From Stenotrophomonas lactitubi (GTDB lineage: Bacteria > Pseudomonadota > Gammaproteobacteria > Xanthomonadales > Xanthomonadaceae), in NCBI RefSeq assembly GCF_002803515.1, contig NZ_PHQX01000001.1, positions 3,844,001 through 3,908,000 of the forward strand: a stretch of 64,000 bases of DNA, in the 5' to 3' direction. Below the pieces are notes generated by a model that searched no databases, had not been told where the DNA came from, and worked only from the letters and a program-made list of their open reading frames with translations. Position numbers and translations under genes: made by a program. Below, in pieces: positions 55,771 to 64,000 of the stretch (within the stretch, counting starts at the first letter, position 1; each line of letters starts with the position of its first letter).

Positions 55771-56586
55771 CTATTCTGGCGCAGCACAAGGCCATAGCTT
55801 AGCTCCCCTTAGCTTGGCCGCCTGAATCGCCGCGACGACATCCCGCCTGATGAGAATGGCATTGGAGGACTGGTGGCCTGCCCCAAAGAACTGCTCGCTT
55901 CGGAAGATGGGAAGATCTGGAGCCCCAACTGGCGCCGGGAGGAATCCTCGCTCTGGGCCCATGTAGCGAACGCGCCCGCATTTCGGACAACGAACCCCCA
56001 AGTCCTCCTCAATCTGCAACACCACGCTCGTGTCAGCGCGTAGCTGCACGATGTGATCAAGAACATTCCCCTTTGTATCCTCAACCGGCCACGTCTCAAT
56101 GCAGAGTGGAGCAAGGTGCGCTTGCCATACCTCCCTATGCATGAAAATCGCATCTTCAACCCAGAACAGTTTGAGGAATGCGTTACGCCCCCACTTCAAT
56201 GACTTCCGCACACGAAAAGGCGCAATTTGGACAGCCCAAGCTCCGCACTCATCACAGTATTTCGAAGTGTCATAACTCTGCGCCAGGAAGCCAAAATCAT
56301 CCTCTGGCTGAGGATACCCATTTGCATGAGTAACCAGCAGTTCGCAATAATCCGCAGCGGCAATCTCAGCGGCAGAAAAATCCGTCGTTACAAGGGAAGA
56401 TCCGCCCCATTCCCTGATCAGCGAAGAAACACCAGCCCATTCTGGAGCCCCTTCCGCCGAGTGGACGACACCAATGATGCACTCCCCATTGAAGTCAGAT
56501 GGCGGATCGACAGCGACGCCGATCTGCTCGAGCTCCAGCGCACGTTTGGCTGTCCAGCGAAAGGTGAAGCGGTATTTTACCTTCAT
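55771..56586 (-). CDS. Double-CXXCG motif protein, candidate immunity protein
   Basis: A 271-residue soluble protein. Two cysteine knuckles are seen: KYCDECGAWAVQ (about residue 110) and VRCPKCGRVRYMG (about residue 200). This pair defines the double-CXXCG (SitI6-like) immunity family known from Myxococcus Sit systems. The N-terminal MKVKYRFTFRWTAKRALELE is also of that type as I recall. It begins 13 bases after the stop of the RHS protein whose C-terminus is a candidate toxin, the standard position of a cognate immunity gene. The assignment is by motif and context. Confidence 0.75.
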   Translation of the reverse strand: MKVKYRFTFRWTAKRALELEQIGVAVDPPSDFNGECIIGVVHSAEGAPEWAGVSSLIREWGGSSLVTTDFSAAEIAAADYCELLVTHANGYPQPEDDFGFLAQSYDTSKYCDECGAWAVQIAPFRVRKSLKWGRNAFLKLFWVEDAIFMHREVWQAHLAPLCIETWPVEDTKGNVLDHIVQLRADTSVVLQIEEDLGVRCPKCGRVRYMGPERGFLPAPVGAPDLPIFRSEQFFGAGHQSSNAILIRRDVVAAIQAAKLRGAKLWPCAAPE

Positions 56587-56599
56587 GGATTAATGAACC

Positions 56600-59500
56600 T
56601 CAAAGACCCAGTTCCTTAAGGAACGCAGGATAATTCGCATAAATTTCGCGGGCCTTGTTCATAACCTGATCAGCACTCAACTGCCTGTAGTTGCTTCCAT
56701 ATGGGAAAGCTCTCCGCCACGCATTCGTAAACGGTTGATGCTCCGCTTCCGTAACCGCGACGGAGAGCATCTGAGATTGCTTCTGCCCCACCACTCCGGC
56801 AAGCCTCTTCTCAATGAGATGATGGCTCTTCAGCCCTGTCCCAGCCACCGCCCTGCGCAGCGCATTATAGGGCATGACTCCGAACTCAGCTGCTCGTGAA
56901 AGATTCCCAAAGCCCTTCGCCGCATTGGCTTCGCGCGCCACCACAATGACGGTGGCAAGCTTGACGCCCCCCGCAACCGTTGTCCCGGACGGAGAGTTCA
57001 TCAACGGAACGACGATCGCTTCCGATACCGCGTCGAAATCGGTCAAGCTCCCCTGTCCGGTGAAGAAATTTCGTTCCGCGAAGTATTCCGCGAAGGCATC
57101 CAGTCCTGTCGCCTTGACCGTCTCCGCAGGTGCGGGAGCACTAGGGTCGTACTTGGGAATGCCTCCGGCCGTGTACTGCGTGGTGCTGAGACTGTCTCCT
57201 GCAAACCCAGTGCCATTGCACATGTGGGACCCAGTCGCCTGATCGCACGCGCCCGTGGGATCAGAGAATCGGAATGGGTTGTTGCTGGCGTACCGATACC
57301 GATTGAAGTTTGGCCCCCCGGAGGTGCTGGATGCCAACGGGTCGGTAGAAATGAACCTCGCCAGCTGCGGGTCATAGTAGCGCCGCCCCATGTAGACGAG
57401 TCCCGTGTCTACGTCTGCAAGGTGACCCGAGTAGCCTGGAATCTTCGCAGCAGGTGCTGCGTCTGCCTCACCATACGGCGACCAGAAGTGACGGGTTAGA
57501 ACCGCACCATTGGTGCCACTGGTGGCCGCCAAGGTGTTGAGCGCGTCGTGATGAAGGTAAGTGAGCGTCGCGCCAGCTGAAGAGCTGGTGCGAATCGCCA
57601 GCAGTTGCTTGCCCAGGTAGATGTAGTCGGACGTTTCCCCACCCTGGGTGGATTCGATCAGCTCCCCGCCTACCAAGTACTGCCAAGTGCGATCTGGGAT
57701 GTCTGATGCGTCTACGAGACCCCCGGACGCCCCTCGGTCCTCGGCAGGTTGGATCGGCCTTCCGTCTAGAGGAAGCTTGATCGGTTCCTCCAGTCCCAGG
57801 ATGTGTGATGTGCTGCCTGAACTGCCCGAAGCAGATGCGCGCAGCCCTGCTCCGTCGTAGAAGTACTTCTGCACATTCCCAGCGGCGCGGAGCTGACCGC
57901 CCACGTCGTAGGTGAAAGCCTGGCCGTTACGGATCGCCAGATTGCCGGCCGCGTCATAGGAGAAGCCAGAGACGCCATTGCCACCGGGGTCCCGCAGCAA
58001 CTCCAGGCGATTGCGGGCGTCGTAGTGGAACGTCCGCTCCCGCTTTCCCGGTAACCGCATCGAGACGATGTTGTCCAGCGTGTCGTAGCCGAACGTGTAC
58101 TGCCCATTGCCACCATAGGCTGGAGCACTGGCTTGAATCAGTCGGTCGAGGCGGTCGTAGCCCAGGCTGATCGTCCCGGAGTCGCCGCGCAGGCCATCGC
58201 GAATCTGGGTGATGTTTCCTGCTGCGTCATAGCTGTAGTTCAGATCGACCGCACCGCCGTCGACGATGCGGCTGGTCAACTGTCGCGCGTTCTCGGTTAC
58301 GCCACGTACGATGCCATTGCCGTAGGTCAGCGCGATGGCTTGACCACTGGGAGAGTAAGCGATGTTGCTGGCGAGCACGGCGCCAGTGCCATCTTGTAGC
58401 CGAATGGTCTGACCCAGTGCGTTCAAAGACTGCCGCACGGAGTAACCATCGGGATAGTCCGTACGGATATGCTGCCCCAGTGGATCGTAGCCAAATGCCA
58501 AGGAACGGGCGGTTGCGTTGCCCACCACACGGCTCTGACTGGCCACCGATCCGAGTGAGTTGTAGGTGCGGGTGGTTACCACCGTCACCCGATCCTGATT
58601 GAAGACGCGTTCGGTCTTCAGCTGACCTGTAGGCGTGTACTCAAGTTGCTGATCACCTAATCCATCGGGGTAGACCACAGCCCGTAGACGATTGCTTGTG
58701 TCGTAGTCGCGTGAAACACGGCGAGCCGCAACTTGGGGCGCGTCGCGGTTGCATTCGGTCAGGCTGGGTAAATTCAGCCCGATCGCGCTCCAGGCAAGAT
58801 TCCCGGCTGCATCGTAGCCAAACACGGTTGCCCCGGTTTCAGGTTCGAGGACCTTGCACAGCCGGAGGTTGTCGTCGTAGACGTATCGCCGGGCCACCGT
58901 TGGGGCTGGATTGTCTGGATTGGCCGGCACGGTAGGAGCGGCCTTGGCTGTGGCAACCGCAGTGGCAATCGCATCGCCAGCAACCGAGAGCGTAAACCGG
59001 CTCGTTCCGGCGCCGATTGGCACAACAACGGAACCGCTGGCTCCACTGCCTACCGCCGAGCCGCCATCACGCCTTAGCTCTGCGCGTGAATCCGTGGCCG
59101 ACCAGGCCAAGGTGATGTTGCAGGTCTGGGCATCCGATGCAATCTGGCACATGGCTGGAGACGCGGACACCGTGCCAGTGGGGGCTGCAGGAACCACAAA
59201 GGCGCCCGAGCCGCCAATGGTGTTGTTGGGTTGTCCAACGGGGGAAATTCCATGGACATAGATCGATTGCCCGGCGCGCTGGCGGCGCTGCTCGTTGCTC
59301 ATTGGAAGCGAGAAGCGATGATTGCCTCCAGCCTTGCAGGACGTAGCCACGGCCGGCTCACTCGCCAAGTCGGCCTTGCCGGTCAGGAAGATCGCCCCCC
59401 CACCACCGGCGGCTCCACCGGTGTAGACATGAAGGTCAATCGACGAAACAATGCCCGTGGAGCACGCCCAGCCTCGGATCTGACCATCGCCGGTGACGCC

Positions 59501-60625
59501 ATCGATGTTGCCAATGACCTTTGACGGTGGTCCGGTGACCGTGACCTGGACATTGTCGCTTTCCCGGCCGAACCATTCTTTGCCTTCTTCCAGCAGCCTC
59601 CATTGGAAGCTGTAGACACCGGGCAATGGTGGAGCAACCACATCGAACTCAAAGAACGCGGGTAGCTGTGGAATCACATCATTTGGGACTGGAACGCGGT
59701 GCCTGCCCCAACGAAGATTGTCGTTGGGATTCCATGAGCCCAAGGCATAGCCCGCCGAGGCCGACCAGGTGGTGTTGCCCGTATTGACGAATTTGAGCTT
59801 GACACGATAGGTCCGTCCAGCCTCCATGCTGGTCGGAACGTCCTGCTCATACATGACCCCACGATTGAGTCTTCCGGTCGTCTCAAAGGTTTGCTCGCCA
59901 CTGGTACCTCCGAAGCGGACACCGTTGCGATTCATTTGCCACTGGAGCGTGGTCGGCCCATTCTCACTGGCTGCAGCGCCACTGAAGGTAAATGTTGCCG
60001 TCCCGCCCGGAGCGACATCATGGGGAACGGCGACGTCGGCGATACTCAGCCTGACGGCACTGGAGACATAGCGCTCGGCTTGCCCGAGACGGTAGCCATC
60101 CCCTGATCGCCACGTCGTGTTCCCTGTGTTCCGGAACGTGACGGTGCCGCTGAACGGTGTTCCTCTATCAGCCGAGTTCGGCCAGCTCGCGGAAACATAC
60201 TCCGCCCCGTCAAATGGGGCGGGTGGCGCGGCTACCGTGATCGTGATGACAGGCGACGTCAGGTCCCGCGTGAACTCATCGCCATTGACATTGCGTATGG
60301 CGAACGCCTTGAAAACATACTGGTAGCTTCCAGGCGAGATGCCATTTTCGGTGTATGTCCCATTCGGAAGCCGCGAGATCACCTGGCCATTGCGCGTGAG
60401 TTGTATGTCCGACAGGTACTCGGCCTTGGGACCGGTGCCTCTGACGCCACTCTTGAGCTGCAACTGATAGGTCGCAGGCGCCGTATAGGAGGTCTGAGCC
60501 GGCCCGGTGAGCTCAATCCAAGCCTGGGCCTGGGCCACCTGGCAAAGGAAGATGAGGACTAGCCCCAGCAGAGCCGCTGCGGCCATGCGCAGTTTTTCAG
60601 CGTTCACGCTTGCCATCCTTGACAT
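56600..60625 (-). CDS. RHS protein with NBR1-like Ig domains and C-terminal nuclease-type toxin
   Basis: A 1341-residue exported protein. The signal peptide ends at QAQA (about residue 35). Ig-like domains follow, two carrying NBR1-type signatures (FRNTGNTTWRSGDGYRLG and FVNTGNTTWSASAGYALG). From about residue 580 there are RHS/YD repeats (YVYDDNLRLCKVLEPETG, GYDAAGNLAWSAIG). The RHS core TGLVYMGRRYYDPQLARFIS to NPFRFSDPTG ends near 1125. The variable tail (1126-1341) contains LKSHHLIEKRLAGVV and AEHQPFTNAWRRAFPYG, an SHH/HNH-type nuclease candidate. It starts 4 bases after the upstream RHS gene and is followed by a candidate immunity gene. Confidence 0.9.
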   Translation of the reverse strand: MSRMASVNAEKLRMAAAALLGLVLIFLCQVAQAQAWIELTGPAQTSYTAPATYQLQLKSGVRGTGPKAEYLSDIQLTRNGQVISRLPNGTYTENGISPGSYQYVFKAFAIRNVNGDEFTRDLTSPVITITVAAPPAPFDGAEYVSASWPNSADRGTPFSGTVTFRNTGNTTWRSGDGYRLGQAERYVSSAVRLSIADVAVPHDVAPGGTATFTFSGAAASENGPTTLQWQMNRNGVRFGGTSGEQTFETTGRLNRGVMYEQDVPTSMEAGRTYRVKLKFVNTGNTTWSASAGYALGSWNPNDNLRWGRHRVPVPNDVIPQLPAFFEFDVVAPPLPGVYSFQWRLLEEGKEWFGRESDNVQVTVTGPPSKVIGNIDGVTGDGQIRGWACSTGIVSSIDLHVYTGGAAGGGGAIFLTGKADLASEPAVATSCKAGGNHRFSLPMSNEQRRQRAGQSIYVHGISPVGQPNNTIGGSGAFVVPAAPTGTVSASPAMCQIASDAQTCNITLAWSATDSRAELRRDGGSAVGSGASGSVVVPIGAGTSRFTLSVAGDAIATAVATAKAAPTVPANPDNPAPTVARRYVYDDNLRLCKVLEPETGATVFGYDAAGNLAWSAIGLNLPSLTECNRDAPQVAARRVSRDYDTSNRLRAVVYPDGLGDQQLEYTPTGQLKTERVFNQDRVTVVTTRTYNSLGSVASQSRVVGNATARSLAFGYDPLGQHIRTDYPDGYSVRQSLNALGQTIRLQDGTGAVLASNIAYSPSGQAIALTYGNGIVRGVTENARQLTSRIVDGGAVDLNYSYDAAGNITQIRDGLRGDSGTISLGYDRLDRLIQASAPAYGGNGQYTFGYDTLDNIVSMRLPGKRERTFHYDARNRLELLRDPGGNGVSGFSYDAAGNLAIRNGQAFTYDVGGQLRAAGNVQKYFYDGAGLRASASGSSGSTSHILGLEEPIKLPLDGRPIQPAEDRGASGGLVDASDIPDRTWQYLVGGELIESTQGGETSDYIYLGKQLLAIRTSSSAGATLTYLHHDALNTLAATSGTNGAVLTRHFWSPYGEADAAPAAKIPGYSGHLADVDTGLVYMGRRYYDPQLARFISTDPLASSTSGGPNFNRYRYASNNPFRFSDPTGACDQATGSHMCNGTGFAGDSLSTTQYTAGGIPKYDPSAPAPAETVKATGLDAFAEYFAERNFFTGQGSLTDFDAVSEAIVVPLMNSPSGTTVAGGVKLATVIVVAREANAAKGFGNLSRAAEFGVMPYNALRRAVAGTGLKSHHLIEKRLAGVVGQKQSQMLSVAVTEAEHQPFTNAWRRAFPYGSNYRQLSADQVMNKAREIYANYPAFLKELGL

Positions 60626-60629
60626 GTCT

Positions 60630-63278
60630 TTAGTTGGCGGACTGGGCTACTTCGGTGGTAAGGCCAAAAGCATTTCGTTTGATGCTGACTCTGCTGCCAT
60701 CGGCGCGAATGATCTGCGCAGGCTTCTCGTAGTCCGGGCCATCAAAGGCATCGAACCGGGTGATGGTCTGATGGCCGAGGGGGTCAATCAAGGTGGTCGT
60801 GGCATTGCTGCTGTAAGCGAAAGTCGTGATCAGCAGGCCCTGCTCGCTATCTTGGGACGAGGAGGTTTTCCTCCCGAGCGCGTCGTACTCGGTCCAGGTG
60901 CCGGTTGCTACACCGCTTTCCCTCGATGGATAGGAAGCAAAAGTCTGTCGGCCTTGGCTATCGTAGGAGTTCCTGACCCAGCGCTGGCTTCCCGCCACAT
61001 CATTTGCATCGTATTCACGAACCAGCAGTGGTTGCCAAAGGGCGTCGAGGTAAGTTTCTTGGCGGCGTGCCCCCTGAGCGTTGTCGACCCGCCAATGCCC
61101 GGGTGAAAGACCATATTCATCCACGGTCATCGGCCTGAACGAAATGGTTGTCTTGGCCCACTGGTTCTCATCGACCGGCGGTTGGACTTCCCGCACGCGA
61201 CCCATCGCATCGTGAAGATAGGAGGTAGTTCTTTGTAACGCGTCCGTGGTGGAAGTGATCCACCCGTTCCCATCGGCCGAGATGCGGTTGGTGGTGCCAT
61301 CGGGATTGATGACCAATCGCGGCACGCCGCGATACCAGTCCTGGATCTTCGTTTCGTTCCCCTTTCCATCACGCACGGTGCTGATCGTGCCATCTGAGGC
61401 ATACGAAACACTCTGCAGCAAAGCCCCAGCCCGATAGACAGCGTTGGGCTTGGCCATGGCGTCATAGGTGTACTGCGTGGTGGTCTTCCCGGACGCCGCC
61501 TCCTTGACGCTCAATACCTGATCCAGGACCCAAGGGCTCGCCGTATCCAGATGCTCTCGTAACTCGGCCTTGGTCCCGGAAGGGCCGGTATAGGCCACAC
61601 GTGCTGGGCGGGCATTGCGGTTGAAGTCGCTGTAGACCACGCGATAGGTATCACCATCCTGGGAGAACTGGCTCTCGCTCAGCGCGCTGAGCGTACCTGC
61701 CAGGAACTGGCCCGCCTGGATCCCGATCGATCGACCTACGCGTACAGGAAAGGGCCCCGTCTCGGAACCAAACGTATAGGTGTAGAGCTCGTCGCGCTGT
61801 ACTTGGCCCGCTGCGTCCAGAGTCTGCTTTTGCAGAAGCTTTCGCTCATTGAGGCCTGGGTTAGCGCCATAGCGCTCGCGAATCTGTGTTCCATCCGGCT
61901 TGGTTAGGCTGGACCAGCGACCGCTTCCCGGCAACTGCAGGTTGTAGCTTCGCGTGCTGACCATAGGGGCTAGGCCAGGCCCCGTGATAGTGCGCCGTTT
62001 CAGTGACCAAGCTTGGTAGAACGGCGGGAGGAGGCCGTTACAGGGATCGGAGCGGATGAACAATTCCATTTCAAAGTCGAATACGCCTCGGGCACCCGAG
62101 GGAGAGGCCACGGTCATCTGCGTGGGAGGGGGCTCACTACCGGCCCGAATCTCGCACCCGCCCTCATCGTCGGCTTTACGGATAGGGAAACTGGACTGGA
62201 GGCGTCCGCGATGGCTGTAGGCCCACGCTGAGCCATCCGGAAGCGTGACCTGGGACAAGCCGCCGTCATTTCCGTCTGTGTCTCCCACATAGGCATACCG
62301 CCACACACGCCCATTGGCCGTTACCGTGGTCACCCGACCGTCTGCATCGTAGCTCAGGTCGATGCGGCGATTATCACTGGACTCGATTCTGGTCAGTTTA
62401 TCCCCGTTGTAGCTGTAGGACACCCAATTCCCATAGCGATCCTCCACACGCGACGCCAGCAGATAGACCCGCTTGCGTCCCACCGAACGATTGGCGGCGC
62501 CGTCGCTGAACTGAGCAGTCGCGTAGGGCCTTTCCACACCCCAGTCGAAGAAGTACTTCTTTCCATCGGGTGTATGCCCAACGAACGCCTCGCCCGGATA
62601 ACCGTTGCGCGTTGCCGCCAGGCAGGTGAACCGCGCCCTGGAGGCTGTCATCCATTTGGGTGCCTCCAAGCCCGGTGCGGAGGCGTAGGACGGATCGTCA
62701 GCTATCAGAAGCTCATCGCCATTGCCGCCACTCCACTTCACGTCGATACCGAAACCGATGTTGGTGTAGCCCCAGGTCTCTAGGAGAAACGGGGCAGTGT
62801 TGACCGAGCAACGCTGCGTAGTCTGCGCGCCTCGATCGCCCGTAATCCATCCAGCGCCTTTGGTCCACACGCCCGACATGTGAGGAACAACGATTTCCCA
62901 ATCATCGAAGAGCGTCAGCCCTTTGGCCTCGCTATAGCGTGATCCTCGGTTGACCGCCTCAACCCCAAATCGCCGAGCGATGCTGACCGGAAGGTCGAAA
63001 TTACCAGGTATGGACACGTCCTCAACAAGGAACTCAGTGCTACCGTCGAAGCCGGAGGTTCGATCCCCGAACACCTCATCTGCGGATATGGCGGCGAGCG
63101 ACTGCGCGCTTTTTACCCTCTTCTCATACTCTTGAGAGTTGAAGAGTCCATCTTGGGCCGAGACGTGGAACCCGGCTCCCAGCGTAAGTGCTAAGCCCGC
63201 GATGAGCGAGCAAAGCCGTGGGTTGCGATAAGTAGTGCGGGGAGTCTTTCCCTCCCGCCTGTCCTTGGCAGAAATCAT
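60630..63278 (-). CDS. RHS-repeat protein lacking core and toxin (first half of a bipartite RHS locus)
   Basis: An 882-residue exported protein with a signal peptide (LCSLIAGLALTLGAGFHVSA). The N-terminal domain (about 40-260) resembles those of large wall-associated RHS proteins, with GNFDLPVSIARRFGVEAV and a four-Cys pattern. RHS/YD repeats follow (SRVEDRYGNWVSYSYNGDKL, TSYLHDAMGRVREVQPP, WTEYDALGRKTSS). It stops at AFGLTTEVAQSAN without the conserved core or a variable tail. The next gene begins 4 bases later with its own signal peptide, so this is a genuine two-protein arrangement, not a simple frameshift. The pair may form one shell around the toxin, as TcB/TcC-like halves do. Confidence 0.87.
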   Translation of the reverse strand: MISAKDRREGKTPRTTYRNPRLCSLIAGLALTLGAGFHVSAQDGLFNSQEYEKRVKSAQSLAAISADEVFGDRTSGFDGSTEFLVEDVSIPGNFDLPVSIARRFGVEAVNRGSRYSEAKGLTLFDDWEIVVPHMSGVWTKGAGWITGDRGAQTTQRCSVNTAPFLLETWGYTNIGFGIDVKWSGGNGDELLIADDPSYASAPGLEAPKWMTASRARFTCLAATRNGYPGEAFVGHTPDGKKYFFDWGVERPYATAQFSDGAANRSVGRKRVYLLASRVEDRYGNWVSYSYNGDKLTRIESSDNRRIDLSYDADGRVTTVTANGRVWRYAYVGDTDGNDGGLSQVTLPDGSAWAYSHRGRLQSSFPIRKADDEGGCEIRAGSEPPPTQMTVASPSGARGVFDFEMELFIRSDPCNGLLPPFYQAWSLKRRTITGPGLAPMVSTRSYNLQLPGSGRWSSLTKPDGTQIRERYGANPGLNERKLLQKQTLDAAGQVQRDELYTYTFGSETGPFPVRVGRSIGIQAGQFLAGTLSALSESQFSQDGDTYRVVYSDFNRNARPARVAYTGPSGTKAELREHLDTASPWVLDQVLSVKEAASGKTTTQYTYDAMAKPNAVYRAGALLQSVSYASDGTISTVRDGKGNETKIQDWYRGVPRLVINPDGTTNRISADGNGWITSTTDALQRTTSYLHDAMGRVREVQPPVDENQWAKTTISFRPMTVDEYGLSPGHWRVDNAQGARRQETYLDALWQPLLVREYDANDVAGSQRWVRNSYDSQGRQTFASYPSRESGVATGTWTEYDALGRKTSSSQDSEQGLLITTFAYSSNATTTLIDPLGHQTITRFDAFDGPDYEKPAQIIRADGSRVSIKRNAFGLTTEVAQSAN

Positions 63279-63335
63279 GTCCGCTACATCCTTAGGTGAA
63301 GGGTAACAAACGACTCAGCTTCCGTTCATACGAAT

Positions 63336-63364
63336 GATTAATTCATCTTACACATCCTTGTCAA
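63336..63364 (-). promoter_or_regulatory. Candidate promoter of the RHS operon
   Basis: On the minus strand a perfect TTGACA (63359-63364) is followed after 17 bases by TTAATC (63336-63341), a poor -10 match, in an AT-rich stretch about 60 bases before the RHS start. The surrounding 63279-63420 is otherwise empty. Confidence 0.35.
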
Positions 63365-63497
63365 TACCCGATCTTCACATTCAGACCCAGGCCGACGCGA
63401 GAACGGCTTTGTGCACTGATTGTTCAGCCGTTGACTCTGCATCTCTGAGGGACTTCCTTCAATTCAATTAGCAGTTGCCCTGTTGGGTAGCCAGCAT

Positions 63498-63681
63498 GAT
63501 CGATGCAGTCTGGCGAGCGCCGGATATCGAACGCGTGCGCATCAGCTTCGAGCGTTGGATGAACTCTCAGCGGAAACTGGGACGGTTGCTCCAGGAAGAC
63601 GCAGAGCCATTGTTGGTCAAGGCGTGCTCTGGGTGCTTTGGCGAGCGTGCACCAGGCGAACACCGTCCAGAATCCCCCTAG
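63498..63681 (+). pseudogene. Truncated copy of the 54961-55431 gene
   Basis: The translation DAVWRAPDIERVRISFERWM parallels DALWRAPDIERLRLSFERWL encoded at 55256-55315, and weaker similarity continues to the end (FGERAPGEHR against FNESVPDEQR). The upstream half of the gene, including signal and N-terminal domain, is absent, so this is a 5'-truncated relic or recombination scar. It lies between the RHS operon and comM. The rest of 63365-63759 shows no gene. Confidence 0.6.
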
Positions 63682-63759
63682 CCGCTTCACCAGCAATCCC
63701 CGATAGCTCCCCGCAGATCGCCGCCTCACCATCAAGCGTCCCTCCGCAGGAAGCCACAC

Positions 63760-64000
63760 ATGAGCCTGGCGCTGGTCCACAGCCGTGCCCGCGCCGGGGT
63801 CGACGCCCCGCTGGTGCGCATCGAAGTACATCTCTCTGGTGGCCTACCCGTCACCCAGATTGTCGGCCTGGCCGAGACCAGCGTGCGTGAATCACGCGAG
63901 CGTGTACGCGCTGCCCTGCTCTGCGCGCGCTTCGATTTCCCGCAGCGGCGCATCACCCTCAACCTCGCCCCCGCCGATCTTCCCAAGGAAGGCGGACGCT
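63760..64000 (+). CDS. comM: ComM/YifB Mg-chelatase-like AAA ATPase (3' truncated by window)
   Basis: The first 80 codons of the ComM/YifB helicase, which drives branch migration during integration of incoming DNA in natural transformation. MSLALVHSRARAGVDAPLVR, GLPVTQIVGLAETSVRESRE and ITLNLAPADLPKEGGR match the conserved N-terminal domain (ChlI type). AGGA lies 8-11 bases before the ATG. The Walker motifs lie beyond the window end. It marks the return to core chromosome on the right side of the accessory block. Confidence 0.9.
   Translation, partial: MSLALVHSRARAGVDAPLVRIEVHLSGGLPVTQIVGLAETSVRESRERVRAALLCARFDFPQRRITLNLAPADLPKEGGR

Noticed and set aside
60600..60650. Frameshift splitting one RHS gene into two
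   Set aside because: The second gene starts with a proper signal peptide and Ig-like domains, so the two proteins are separate by design rather than halves of one broken frame.

Overview
High GC, third-position G/C bias and dozens of short GTAG-headed palindromes (the SMAG repeat family described in Stenotrophomonas maltophilia) point to a Stenotrophomonas chromosome (Xanthomonadaceae). Gene content fits: homogentisate tyrosine catabolism, KynA, biosynthetic SpeA/SpeE, LpxO, and a Mrp antiporter with fused A and B subunits. Assignments rest on reading the translations and on recalled family knowledge; no database search was run.

Layout. 1-5560: mrpACDEFG operon, first gene cut by the window edge. 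5.7-8.0 kb: Na+/Ca2+ exchanger, a lipoprotein and an unknown protein. 8.1-11.2 kb: hmgA and hppD with a divergent MarR regulator. 11.6-13.1 kb: a structured leader, a 75-aa protein and a DUF1016 PDDEXK nuclease. 13.1-17.6 kb: membrane protein, thioredoxin-like lipoprotein, POT peptide transporter, KynA. 18.0-21.8 kb: pyruvate dehydrogenase E1alpha, E1beta and E2, with an SH3-like gene inserted before E2. 22-32 kb: an orphan gene, VOC protein, WYL regulator, NAD(P)-binding protein, GGDEF cyclase, DUF808, UbiB-like kinase, OpgB. 32.8-41.9 kb: MscS channel, lipocalin, FAD oxidoreductase, PepSY proteins with a PhoP/PhoQ-type pair, DUF6122. 42-48 kb: SpeA/SpeE, LpxO with a divergent LPS-kinase-like protein, PII, UbiK, Arr.

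48.5-63.7 kb is an accessory block between ubiK and comM, genes I recall lying close together in relatives. It holds two likely conflict systems. The first is an overlapping adenosine deaminase / HAM1-ITPase-like / SIR2 operon, the gene set of the recently described Kongming anti-phage system. A strikingly AT-rich P-loop ATPase lies just upstream on the same strand. The HAM1-like protein has lost signature catalytic residues, which suits a nucleotide sensor better than an enzyme. The second is a bipartite RHS locus: a signal-peptide RHS protein, then a second one with NBR1-like Ig domains, RHS core and a C-terminal SHH-type nuclease candidate, then a double-CXXCG immunity protein.

Two non-coding observations stand out. 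A structured leader occurs twice (11590-11795 and 54343-54557) ahead of unrelated small proteins, with a conserved 16-bp long-range stem that is mutually exclusive with a start-proximal hairpin. A pair of ~190-bp elements at 32243-32809 lies in inverted orientation, with compensatory changes preserving internal stems. Intergenic space is otherwise dominated by SMAG palindromes, singly, as inverted dimers and in two tandem arrays. No rRNA, tRNA, CRISPR array or intact insertion sequence was seen.
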